From Corynebacterium guangdongense (GTDB taxonomy: Bacteria > Actinomycetota > Actinomycetes > Mycobacteriales > Mycobacteriaceae), in assembly GCF_030408915.1 (NCBI RefSeq), contig NZ_CP047654.1:2046001-2110000 (forward strand): a stretch of 64,000 bases of DNA, read 5' to 3'. The notes beneath the pieces were generated by a model. It was not told the DNA's origin, ran no database searches, and saw only the letters and a list, made by a program, of their open reading frames with translations. Below, piece after piece: positions 19,742-27,221 of this stretch (positions are counted from its first letter, which is position 1; each line of letters starts with the position of its first letter). The translations under genes were made by a program, and so were the position numbers.

Positions 19742-20377
19742 GTGGCAGCCACACCCCCGCCGACCACCCACTCATCTACCGCCCGGGAGAGCGGCGCGCG
19801 CGGGCGCCCCGGCTATTCACGGGAGCAGATCATCCGCATCGCCGTCGCCGAATTCAACGCCCACGGCTACGAGGCGACGTCGATGGGCAAGCTGGCCGAC
19901 CGCCTCGGCATCTCGAAATCGGCCATCTACCACCACGTTTCCTCCAAGGAGGAGATCCTGGTCGAGGCCACCGACCACGCGCTGAGCGAACTGACCGCCG
20001 CGCTTGACGACGCCGCCACCGCCGACGGCGACTCCCGGGAGCAGCTGCGCGCCGCCATCTTCGGCGCCACCACCGTCCTGTGCGCCAACCCCGACGAGGT
20101 CACGCTGCTGATTCGCCTGCGCGGCAACACCGAGGTCGAGCAGGAGATCATGGAGCGCCGCCGCAGCATCACCAGAGACTTCATCTCCCACGTCAAGGCC
20201 GCCCAGCAGGACGAACTCCTGCGCACCGACATCGACGCCGCCCTGGCCGGCCGACTCACCCTCGGCACGATCAACTCGATCACCGAGTGGTACCGCCCGA
20301 CGGGACTGCTCCAGCCGGAGGAGCTGGCGACCGCCGTGACCTCGATGGTGATGGAGGGTCTGGCCAATCGCCCCTGA
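19742..20377 (+). CDS. paaR: TetR-family repressor of phenylacetate genes
   Basis: A 211-residue TetR-type regulator with the N-terminal helix-turn-helix REQIIRIAVAEFNAHGYEATSMGKLADRLGISKSAIYHHV, an unusually long threonine/serine/proline-rich leader of about 25 residues, and a ligand domain ending EELATAVTSMVMEGLANRP. It starts with GTG 19742 behind AGAGAGG; upstream in-frame codons are non-coding. The location between paaI and paaK, and three palindromes that match the PaaR consensus in front of paaZ, paaA and paaK, identify it as PaaR, whose inducer is expected to be phenylacetyl-CoA. I see no matching operator in front of its own gene. Confidence 0.9.
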   Translation: MAATPPPTTHSSTARESGARGRPGYSREQIIRIAVAEFNAHGYEATSMGKLADRLGISKSAIYHHVSSKEEILVEATDHALSELTAALDDAATADGDSREQLRAAIFGATTVLCANPDEVTLLIRLRGNTEVEQEIMERRRSITRDFISHVKAAQQDELLRTDIDAALAGRLTLGTINSITEWYRPTGLLQPEELATAVTSMVMEGLANRP

Positions 20378-20488
20378 CCTGGCGCTTCCTTCGATTGATC
20401 ACACTAAGTTACGGGTCCGTAAGGGGTGATCGGCAGGGGTGACCGCCGCCCGATATCGAATGAGACCCTTGACCTTCGGCGAGTTCGT

Positions 20489-20504
20489 TGTAGCCTGTGT
20501 CACA
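20489..20504. promoter_or_regulatory. GlxR-like site upstream of paaK
   Basis: TGTAG-N6-TCACA matches the GlxR consensus TGTGA-N6-TCACA at 8 of 10 positions and ends 4 bp before the PaaR-like operator. cAMP-GlxR control of paa genes is known in C. glutamicum as far as I recall; here it is a motif match only. Confidence 0.35.
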
Positions 20505-20508
20505 ACGA

Positions 20509-20530
20509 ACTGACCGATCGGTTGGTTTTG
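20509..20530. promoter_or_regulatory. PaaR-like operator of paaK
   Basis: The left half ACTGACCG and the central CG match the PaaR consensus perfectly; the right half is degenerate (TGGTTTTG). The core ACCGATCGGT is also a perfect 10-bp palindrome. It lies 105 bp upstream of the paaK start, just before the possible -10 CATAAA. It is weaker than the other two sites. Confidence 0.55.
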
Positions 20531-20634
20531 TTCATAAAGTCTCCCCAGCCACGACACACGCTGAACTTCCCGGGTTCCCCACCACCGTCCCGCGGAGCTT
20601 CACCAGTCGCCACGGTGCTCAACGAAGGAAAAAC

Positions 20635-21945
20635 ATGACTGCCGCAACCGTCACCTCCACCCATCACGGCCCCCAGACCGGCATCGAGTACGCCTCCCGC
20701 GACGAAATCACCGCGCTGCAGACCGAGCGCGCCAAGAGCACCCTGCGCCACGCGTACTACAACGTCGAGCACTACCGCCGCGAGTTCGACAAGCTCGGCG
20801 TCCACCCGGACGACTTCCGTGACCTCAGCGACCTGTCGAAGTTCCCCTTCACGGAGAAGGAGGACCTCCGCCGCGAGTACCCCTTCGGCATGTTCGCCGT
20901 CCCCAGCGACAAGCTGGTCCGCATCCACGCCTCCTCCGGCACCACCGGCCGCCCGACCGTCGTCGGCTACACCCGCAACGACATCGAGATCTGGTCCGAC
21001 CTCGTCGCCCGCTCCCTGCGCTACGGCGGCGTCCGCGCCGGCGACAAGGTCCAGGTCACCTTCGGTTACGGACTGTTCACCGGCGGCCTGGGCGCCCACT
21101 ACGGCGTCGAGAAGCTCGGCGCCATCGCCATCCCCACCTCCGGCGGCCAGACCGAGCGCCAGCTCCAGGTCATGCGCGACTTCCAGCCGGATGCCATCCT
21201 GGGCACCCCCTCCTACATGCTCAACGTCCTCGACCGCATGCGCGCCGAGGGCCAGGACCCGCGCGACTGCTCGCTGCGCGTCGGCATCATGGGCTCCGAG
21301 CCGTGGTCCGAGGGCATGCGCCGCGATCTCGAGCAGGGCTTCGGCATCGACGCCACCGACATCTACGGCCTCTCCGAGGTGCTCGGCCCGGGCGTGGCCC
21401 AGGAGTCGGTGGAAACCAAGGACGGCCTGACCTTCTGGGAGGACCACTTCTACCCGGAGATCGTCAACCCGGAGACCGGCGAGCCGGTCCCGGACGGAGA
21501 GTACGGCGAGCTCGTCATCTCCTCCCTGACCAAGGAGGCCTTCCCGGTCATCCGCTACCGCACCCACGACCTGACCCGCCTGCTGCCGGGCTCGGCCTGT
21601 TCCATGCGCCGCATCGAGCGCATCAGCGCCCGCAACGACGACATGATCATCCTGCGTGGCGTCAACTGCTTCCCGAGCCAGTTCGAGGAGCTCATCGTCA
21701 AGGACCCGACCCTGCGCCCGCGCTACCAGTGCGTCCTGTCCAAGAAGGGCCGCATGGACCACCTGACCCTCGTGGTCGAGCAGGCCCCGGGCTTCGCGCA
21801 GGCCGACGCCGACATCTCCGCCAACCGCCTGCGCAAGGCCATCAAGGACAACATCGGCGTCAGCGTGGACGTGGAAATCCGCGACTATGTCGACTCCGGT
21901 GAAGGCAAGGCCAAGCGCATCGTCGACAACCGACCGCGCGCCTAG
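20635..21945 (+). CDS. paaK: phenylacetate-CoA ligase
   Basis: A 436-residue adenylate-forming enzyme that activates phenylacetate with ATP and CoA, the entry step of the pathway. Motifs in order are the P-loop IHASSGTTGRPTVVGYT, the aromatic-binding region PTSGGQTERQLQVMRDF, the A5-type IYGLSEVLGPGVAQE and, in the C-terminal lid, RTHDLTRLLPG, ARNDDMIILRGVNCFPSQ and the GEGKAKRIVDNR end with its catalytic lysine. Length is normal. ATG 20635 follows GAAGGA. It is transcribed with paaR orientation but has its own operator and promoter. Confidence 0.97.
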   Translation: MTAATVTSTHHGPQTGIEYASRDEITALQTERAKSTLRHAYYNVEHYRREFDKLGVHPDDFRDLSDLSKFPFTEKEDLRREYPFGMFAVPSDKLVRIHASSGTTGRPTVVGYTRNDIEIWSDLVARSLRYGGVRAGDKVQVTFGYGLFTGGLGAHYGVEKLGAIAIPTSGGQTERQLQVMRDFQPDAILGTPSYMLNVLDRMRAEGQDPRDCSLRVGIMGSEPWSEGMRRDLEQGFGIDATDIYGLSEVLGPGVAQESVETKDGLTFWEDHFYPEIVNPETGEPVPDGEYGELVISSLTKEAFPVIRYRTHDLTRLLPGSACSMRRIERISARNDDMIILRGVNCFPSQFEELIVKDPTLRPRYQCVLSKKGRMDHLTLVVEQAPGFAQADADISANRLRKAIKDNIGVSVDVEIRDYVDSGEGKAKRIVDNRPRA

Positions 21946-21966
21946 CCACACCCCAGGTTCTCCCCC

Positions 21967-22008
21967 GGCACCAGTACCACCGCCACGTCTCGCGCGTGGT
22001 CTGGTGCC
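21967..22008. terminator. hairpin behind paaK
   Basis: GGCACCAG ... CTGGTGCC with an inner CCACG ... CGTGG forms a long stem-loop 20 bp after the paaK stop. The following sequence is only mildly T-rich, so it may be a weak or Rho-assisted terminator. Confidence 0.55.
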
Positions 22009-22079
22009 GTTGTCGTCCCCATTTACTTTTCACCCTGTTGTTCTGATTGCTTCGCTGATTGCTTCGCCCCTCATTTCTT

Positions 22080-22096
22080 TGAAACGTCACGTTTCA
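22080..22096. promoter_or_regulatory. 17-bp perfect palindrome upstream of the MHS transporter
   Basis: TGAAACGT-C-ACGTTTCA is a perfect inverted repeat about 86 bp before the transporter start. The half-sites TGAAAC/GTTTCA resemble LacI- or GntR-type operators. No candidate regulator gene adjoins it. Confidence 0.5.
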
Positions 22097-22182
22097 GCAC
22101 CCCAAATAGCACCGCCCCCCCTTTGTCCCGCACCATTCCGGCCTGACCCGCCCCAAGGGTCCCCAACAGAAAGTTCACACCG

Positions 22183-23550
22183 ATGACCACTGAAATTGCC
22201 TCTGGCCACCGTGTAACTGACACGCCGACTCCCCCGGCCCCGCACGGCGCCCCGGAGTCCGGCACCGTCACCAGCGAGCACCGGAAAGTCCTGGCTGGCG
22301 CGCTCGTCGGCACCACCATCGAGTGGTTCGACTTCTTCATCTACGCGCAGGCCGCGGGAATGATCTTCGCCGCCCAGTTCTTCAACCCGGCCACGAACTC
22401 CAGCCCCAACCTGGCCCTCATCATTTCCTGGGCGTCGCTGGGCATCAGCTTCCTCTTCCGGCCGCTCGGCGCCATCATCGCCGGCCACCTCGGTGACCGC
22501 CTGGGCCGCAAGCCCGTCCTCGTCCTCACCCTGGTCGGCATGGGCGGCGCCACCGCGCTCATCGGCCTCCTGCCGACCTACGCGACCATCGGCATCGCCG
22601 CCCCCATCCTGCTGGTGGCGCTGCGCATCCTCCAGGGCCTGTCCGCCGGTGGCGAGTGGGGCGGCGCCGCGCTGATCGCCGTCGAGCACGCACCGACCTC
22701 CCGCCGCGGCTTCTTCGGCGCCTTCCCGCAGGTCGGCGTCCCCGCCGGCATGCTGCTGGCCACGCTGTTCATGCTGGTGATGACCACCACCCTCACCCCG
22801 GCGCAGTTCGAGGCCTGGGGCTGGCGCGTCCCCTTCCTCTTCAGCATCGTCCTCATCGGCATCGGCTACCTCATCCGCCGCCTGGTCGAGGAGTCCCCCG
22901 TCTTCGCCGAGATGGAGCAGCTGAAGAAGAAGTCCTCCGCCCCGCTCTCCGAGCTCTTCCGCAACCACTGGCGCAAGGTCGTCATCGCCGCCGTCATCTT
23001 CGCCGGCGTCAACGCCGCCGGTTACCTGGCCATCGCCTACTTCCTGTCCTACGGCACCAAGGTCCTCGAGATGGACCGCACCCTGCTGCTCGGCCTGACC
23101 AGCCTCACCGCCGCCGCCTGGATCATCGCCACCCTCTTCTTCGGCGCCGTCTCCGACAAGCTCGGCCGCAAGCGCACCTTCGCCCTCGGCTACCTGGCCA
23201 TGATCGCCTGGGCCATCCCGACCTGGCTGCTCATCGACACCGCCAACCCGCTCTGGTTCGGCCTCGCCGTCGTCGTCCTCGGCGTCCTGCTCGGCGTCAC
23301 CTACGGCCCGCAGCCGGCCCTCTACGCCGAGATGTTCCCGGTCGAAATCCGCCTCTCCGGCGTCTCCATCTCCTACGCCATCGGCTCCATCATCGGCGGC
23401 GCCTTCGCCCCGATGATCGCCCAGATGCTGCTCGCCGAGACGGGCACCTCCCTGTCCATCGGCGTCTACATCGCCGTCATCTCCCTGCTCTCCCTGCTCG
23501 CCGTCCTGGCCGTTCCGGCCGGCATCCAGGGCCGCGACCTGAACAAGTAG
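22183..23550 (+). CDS. MFS transporter of the metabolite:H+ symporter (MHS) family
   Basis: A 455-residue major-facilitator protein with twelve predicted helices. It opens with LVGTTIEWFDFFIYAQAAG, the MHS hallmark (ShiA/ProP/KgtP group), and has GHLGDRLGRKP in loop 2-3 and RILQGLSAGGEWGGAALI in helix 4. A hydrophilic N-terminus of about 30 residues precedes it. MHS proteins import organic acids such as shikimate, ketoglutarate or aromatic acids; its place after paaK suggests an aromatic acid, possibly phenylacetate, but a hairpin separates the two and it has its own palindromic operator candidate, so the substrate is inferred. I found no ribosome site stronger than the AACAGAAAG before ATG 22183. 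Confidence 0.88.
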   Translation: MTTEIASGHRVTDTPTPPAPHGAPESGTVTSEHRKVLAGALVGTTIEWFDFFIYAQAAGMIFAAQFFNPATNSSPNLALIISWASLGISFLFRPLGAIIAGHLGDRLGRKPVLVLTLVGMGGATALIGLLPTYATIGIAAPILLVALRILQGLSAGGEWGGAALIAVEHAPTSRRGFFGAFPQVGVPAGMLLATLFMLVMTTTLTPAQFEAWGWRVPFLFSIVLIGIGYLIRRLVEESPVFAEMEQLKKKSSAPLSELFRNHWRKVVIAAVIFAGVNAAGYLAIAYFLSYGTKVLEMDRTLLLGLTSLTAAAWIIATLFFGAVSDKLGRKRTFALGYLAMIAWAIPTWLLIDTANPLWFGLAVVVLGVLLGVTYGPQPALYAEMFPVEIRLSGVSISYAIGSIIGGAFAPMIAQMLLAETGTSLSIGVYIAVISLLSLLAVLAVPAGIQGRDLNK

Positions 23551-23572
23551 CACCGCCCCCGGGCACCGACCC

Positions 23573-23613
23573 GACCCGGCCTCCACCATCGCGTGGGGGC
23601 CGGGTCTTGTTTT
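23573..23613 (+). terminator. intrinsic terminator of the MHS transporter gene
   Basis: GACCCGGCC and GGCCGGGTC form a 9-bp stem, with an inner CCAC/GTGG, followed by TTGTTTT. Confidence 0.85.
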
Positions 23614-23761
23614 CCCCTCATGCATGGCGACCTGGGGACCTCGGCACAAGCGCCCGCGTCATCGCTCGGCCACCATATCCCGCCGAGAAACGCCGGGAGA
23701 AAAGAACGAAACATCCAGCTTACCAGGCGTTTTCCCCTTCCGTTCGCTAAGCGCACAAATG

Positions 23762-23790
23762 TTGACAAACCCCCAAAATAGTCCGATCAT
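23762..23790 (+). promoter_or_regulatory. candidate promoter of the DUF981 unit
   Basis: A perfect -35 TTGACA (23762-23767), a 17-bp spacer and GATCAT (23785-23790). Near-inverted arms CCAAAATA and TATTTGGG flank the spacer and -10, which could be an operator overlapping the promoter. Confidence 0.5.
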
Positions 23791-23855
23791 CATATTTGGG
23801 AGTTGCCTGTACGTCAGGTGAACACTCCCTCCGCAACTCGATAGGAAAGAGTTAT

Positions 23856-24104
23856 ATGAGTATTCAAGGAAATGCTGGCGCCACGCGCGCGGGCATCGAC
23901 AGCGGGACCGCCCGATGGTCGTCCCTGCTGCCCAAAATCACTGCGGCACTCATCGTCGTCGGCCTCATCCTCGGCGCCATCGTGTTCTGGACCGTCGGGA
24001 CCACCGCCGGCCAGGACGTCGGCGCGCTGATCTGGGTCGCCACCTTCGCCGGCGCCGTCGCCCTGATGTCCATCCGTCAGCTCATGCTGGCAGAGCGGGA
24101 GTGA
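23856..24104 (+). CDS. small two-helix membrane protein
   Basis: An 82-residue protein starting MSIQGNAGATRAG behind AGGAAAG. Two hydrophobic segments (ITAALIVVGLILGAIVFWTV and ALIWVATFAGAVALMSI) are joined by a short polar loop, with a charged C-terminus. I do not recognise a family. The gene stands 7 bp before the DUF981-like gene and both follow a strong -35, so the two proteins probably act together in the membrane. Real coding is supported by its ribosome site and the tight spacing. Confidence 0.75.
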   Translation: MSIQGNAGATRAGIDSGTARWSSLLPKITAALIVVGLILGAIVFWTVGTTAGQDVGALIWVATFAGAVALMSIRQLMLAERE

Positions 24105-24111
24105 CGCCACC

Positions 24112-24819
24112 ATGCTGATGCAAGGAATTACCTACAACACGATGATGGGCCTGGTCGTCGGCGTCATCATCCTCATGGTCCCGCTGTTCATGCGCTCCCT
24201 CGACGTCAACCCCGGACGCAGCGTGAGCGGTTTCGGCTGGGGATTCATCGCCGCCGGCGGCTTCCTGGCTTTCACCGGCATGCACATGACCCTGACCTGG
24301 CCGCTGGAGCAGATCGAGGGCGTCTTCTGCTGTGCCGTGGACAACGTCACCTTCGGTGAACCCGCCGCCATCTACGGCCTCCTCACCCTGATCGCCGGTT
24401 TCGCCATCCTGCGCGCGGAGGATCGTGCGGAACGCGGCCTCCGCGAGCTGGACATGGTCGCCACCCTGCGGCCCATCCTCTACATCGCCGCCGTCGCCGG
24501 TTTCGCCATCGTGCTCTTCGGCATCGCCGGCCTGCACTTCGGCCAGTGGCGCCCGCCCACCGTCGAACCGATCGCCCGCCTCCTGGCCGGGAACATGATC
24601 GAACCGCTCATGGTGTTCTCCATGTACGTGATCACCGGTGTCGCGGCCATCCTCTCGCCCTTCGCGCTGACGAACAGGACCGTGGCCAAGGTGTTCGGCG
24701 TCCTCGCCTGGATTGCCGGCATGGCCTGGATCTTCCTCGCCTTCACCCTGTTCTACAGCCACGTCGGATTCTTCCCGTGGCCCTTCAACAACCCCGAGGT
24801 GATGCACCCCGAGCTCTAG
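24112..24819 (+). CDS. DUF981-like integral membrane protein
   Basis: A 235-residue protein with about seven hydrophobic helices. It resembles the DUF981 family (function unknown) by the conserved polar residues within helices: GFLAFTGMHMTLTWPLEQIEGV, FCCAVDNVTFGEPAAIYG and GIAGLHFGQWRPP. The histidines and acidic residues in these stretches could bind a metal or haem, but this is speculation. GGGAG lies 11 nt before ATG 24112. It is co-transcribed with the small protein upstream and ends in a hairpin. The nearby transporter, esterase and monooxygenase genes suggest an accessory catabolic region. Confidence 0.65.
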   Translation: MLMQGITYNTMMGLVVGVIILMVPLFMRSLDVNPGRSVSGFGWGFIAAGGFLAFTGMHMTLTWPLEQIEGVFCCAVDNVTFGEPAAIYGLLTLIAGFAILRAEDRAERGLRELDMVATLRPILYIAAVAGFAIVLFGIAGLHFGQWRPPTVEPIARLLAGNMIEPLMVFSMYVITGVAAILSPFALTNRTVAKVFGVLAWIAGMAWIFLAFTLFYSHVGFFPWPFNNPEVMHPEL

Positions 24820-24833
24820 GCCCGACCTGCCGA

Positions 24834-24867
24834 CGGCGCACCCCGGTTGACACACCGGGATGCGCCG
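24834..24867. terminator. hairpin between the DUF981-like gene and the PucR-type gene
   Basis: CGGCGCA-C-CCCGGT, loop TGACAC, ACCGGG-A-TGCGCCG. It lies between two convergent genes and may serve both; the forward side is followed by CCCTTTCC. Confidence 0.65.
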
Positions 24868-24906
24868 ACGGCCCTTTCCGCTCAGCGCAGCGGGCGCCGC
24901 CGAGCC

Positions 24907-25983
24907 CTATAAATTCCCCACCGCCACCCGGTAGAGAATCAGCCCGACCATCAGTCGGGTGCGCCCGTAGGGCACGGTCAGCGAGAAACCGAGGACGTTC
25001 TCCACGTCCCTGACCCGGTGCGCCACGGTGTTGTGGTGGAGATGGACCAGCTGCGCGGCCTGGCGGATCGAGTCGGTGGCCGCGACCGCCTCCATCACGG
25101 CCAGCGAATCCTCCGGGCCGTTCTCCGCCAGCTGCGTGATGCCCTGCACGTCGGCAAGCGCGGTGACGTCCGAGGCCGCCACCGATTCCGCCAGCACCCG
25201 GAGGACGCCGACGTTGGCGATGTCCACGATCACGGCGTCGAACAGCCGGTAAGGGCCCCTGTCGCGCCTGCTGGGCATGGAGAAACGCAGCGCGGTCAGC
25301 GCGGAGGCCCAGGAGGTGTGCAGGGACTGCGCCGGCACGGTTTCCCCGACGCCGACCGACATGCCGGTGGGCACGTCGATTTCCCGGTTCGGGACTCCCC
25401 GGACCACCACCGCCAGCAGCTCGCCGACCCTGGTCACCAGCACGGGCTCCGGGGAGGTGCGGGCGGCGAGGCCTTCGGCCGCCGCGCGGTCCTCGCCGGC
25501 CCCGGCCACGGCCAGGACCGTCACCGGCTCCTCGTCCCGGAGCGCGAGCGCCTCCCGGATGGCGTGGCGCTCCTCGGCCGTGACCACCGCGCTCAGCAGC
25601 CAGCGCAGTTTCTCGCCGTCGTCGGTCGAGGGCGCGGGTTCCTGGTGCAGCAGCATGCGGGTCGCGTGGACCAGGCGCTGGGTGACGAGCTTGCCCGCCC
25701 GCTCCGGCAGCGGCGGGTCGATGGTCACCGTGATGTTGGAGCTGGCGAGCCGGCCCGTGTGGGGCTCCCCCAGCCCCTTGGCGGGTGGTTCGGTGGGCAG
25801 GAAATGCACCACCCGACCGAACGCGTTGACCCGCACGCTGCGTTTGAGCCGCTCGACCACCCCGGCCACCAGCCCGTCCAGGCCGACGCGCTCCTCCACC
25901 AGCCGGTCGATCACCGTCGACAGGGAAAAGACGTCGTCCGCGAACTCAGCGTCGGCGGTGAACAGAGGTCGCCGTGACTCCAT
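24907..25983 (-). CDS. PucR-type transcriptional regulator
   Basis: A 358-residue regulator with a poorly conserved sensor part and the C-terminal PucR helix-turn-helix domain: SIRQAAQLVHLHHNTVAHRVRDVENVLGFSLTVPYGRTRLMVGLILYR. Family members often activate nearby catabolic genes. It is divergent from the esterase/Baeyer-Villiger pair across 269 bp, which makes that pair the most likely target. GGAGG lies 8 nt before ATG 25983; the longer frame to 26211 lacks support. The inducer is unknown; an aromatic or cyclic ketone would be logical. Confidence 0.85.
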   Translation of the reverse strand: MESRRPLFTADAEFADDVFSLSTVIDRLVEERVGLDGLVAGVVERLKRSVRVNAFGRVVHFLPTEPPAKGLGEPHTGRLASSNITVTIDPPLPERAGKLVTQRLVHATRMLLHQEPAPSTDDGEKLRWLLSAVVTAEERHAIREALALRDEEPVTVLAVAGAGEDRAAAEGLAARTSPEPVLVTRVGELLAVVVRGVPNREIDVPTGMSVGVGETVPAQSLHTSWASALTALRFSMPSRRDRGPYRLFDAVIVDIANVGVLRVLAESVAASDVTALADVQGITQLAENGPEDSLAVMEAVAATDSIRQAAQLVHLHHNTVAHRVRDVENVLGFSLTVPYGRTRLMVGLILYRVAVGNL

Positions 25984-26252
25984 GAAAAGACCTCCAGCAG
26001 GACAAATGGCGTGTGACGACGATCCTAGGCGCTGCCGGGGCCGCAGTTGGCGATTTTCCCGAACCCGCCCCCACCGGTGGGTGCACCCTCCCCACCTGCG
26101 CCTTCGCCAGATGTCACAGACGGGCGGGAAAATGACCGCCACTTGCCCGATGACCGGCCCTCCCGTCCGGGGATACCGTGAGGACACCCCACCGGATATG
26201 ACCTGCACCACATTCCCATGTCAGGTCATCGAAGATCACAGGAGAAGTTCTC

Positions 26253-27212
26253 ATGGCGCTCGATCGACACTCACTCGACTTCCTCACCGCCGCAGCGGCG
26301 GCCGCTGGCCCGGACGCGACGCCGATGCACCTGCAGACCCCGGAGGAGGCCCGTGTCGCCGCTCTGGGCAGCATCGATCTCATCGGCCCCGGGCCCGAGG
26401 TCCACTCCGTCGAGGACGTCCAGCTGCGCTCCGCCGACGAGGCCGAGGAGTTCACCGTCCGCGTGCTCAAGCCCTCGGCGAACCCGGAGGGTGTGTTCCT
26501 CTACATCCACGGCGGCGGCTGGGTGGTCAGCGACATCGCCGCCTACGACGCGGTCGGGCGCCAGCTCGCCGTCGACACCGGCTACACCGTCGTCCTGGTC
26601 AACTACCGCAAGGCGCCGGAGGCGCCCTTCCCGGGGCCGGTCGATGACTGCTGGACCGCACTGAACTGGATTGAGGACAACCGCGCCGAGCTCGCGGCCG
26701 ACGGCACCCCGCTGGTCGTCGGCGGCGACAGCGCCGGCGGCAACCTCACCGCAGCGCTGACCCTGCGCGCCCGCGACGCCGGCGGCCCGACCATCGACCT
26801 GCAGGTGCTGATCTACCCGGTCACCGACGCCGATTTCTCCCGCCCCAGCTACCTCGCCGCGGAGAACCAGACCCTGCTGACCACCGAGGCCATGCAGTGG
26901 TTCTGGGACCACTACATCCCGGAAGACCAGCGCGACCACCACGAGGCCGCCCCGCTGCGCGCCGAGTCCCTGGCCGGGCTTCCCGACGCCTACCTCGTCG
27001 TCGCCGAGCACGACGTCCTGCGCGACGAGGGCGAGGCCTACGGCCAGCGCCTGACCGAGGCCGGCGTCACGGTCGACTCCCACATGTACCCCGGCCAGAT
27101 GCACGGGTTCATCTCCTTCTTCAACATCCTCCCGTCGGGCAACAAGCTGGTCGAGATGATCGCCGAGAAGGTCCGAACCCACGCCGCCGAGTACGCCACC
27201 GCAGGAAAGTAG
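26253..27212 (+). CDS. alpha/beta hydrolase, HSL-type carboxylesterase
   Basis: A 319-residue esterase of the hormone-sensitive-lipase group. It has the oxyanion motif YIHGGGWVVSD, the nucleophile GGDSAGGNL, the acid in VVAEHDVLRDEGE and the histidine in GQMHGFISFF. It sits 9 bp upstream of a Baeyer-Villiger monooxygenase, a common pairing in which the monooxygenase turns a ketone into an ester or lactone and the esterase cleaves it. ATG 26253 follows GGAGAAG. Cytosolic, no signal peptide. Confidence 0.93.
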   Translation: MALDRHSLDFLTAAAAAAGPDATPMHLQTPEEARVAALGSIDLIGPGPEVHSVEDVQLRSADEAEEFTVRVLKPSANPEGVFLYIHGGGWVVSDIAAYDAVGRQLAVDTGYTVVLVNYRKAPEAPFPGPVDDCWTALNWIEDNRAELAADGTPLVVGGDSAGGNLTAALTLRARDAGGPTIDLQVLIYPVTDADFSRPSYLAAENQTLLTTEAMQWFWDHYIPEDQRDHHEAAPLRAESLAGLPDAYLVVAEHDVLRDEGEAYGQRLTEAGVTVDSHMYPGQMHGFISFFNILPSGNKLVEMIAEKVRTHAAEYATAGK

Positions 27213-27221
27213 GAGAACACC

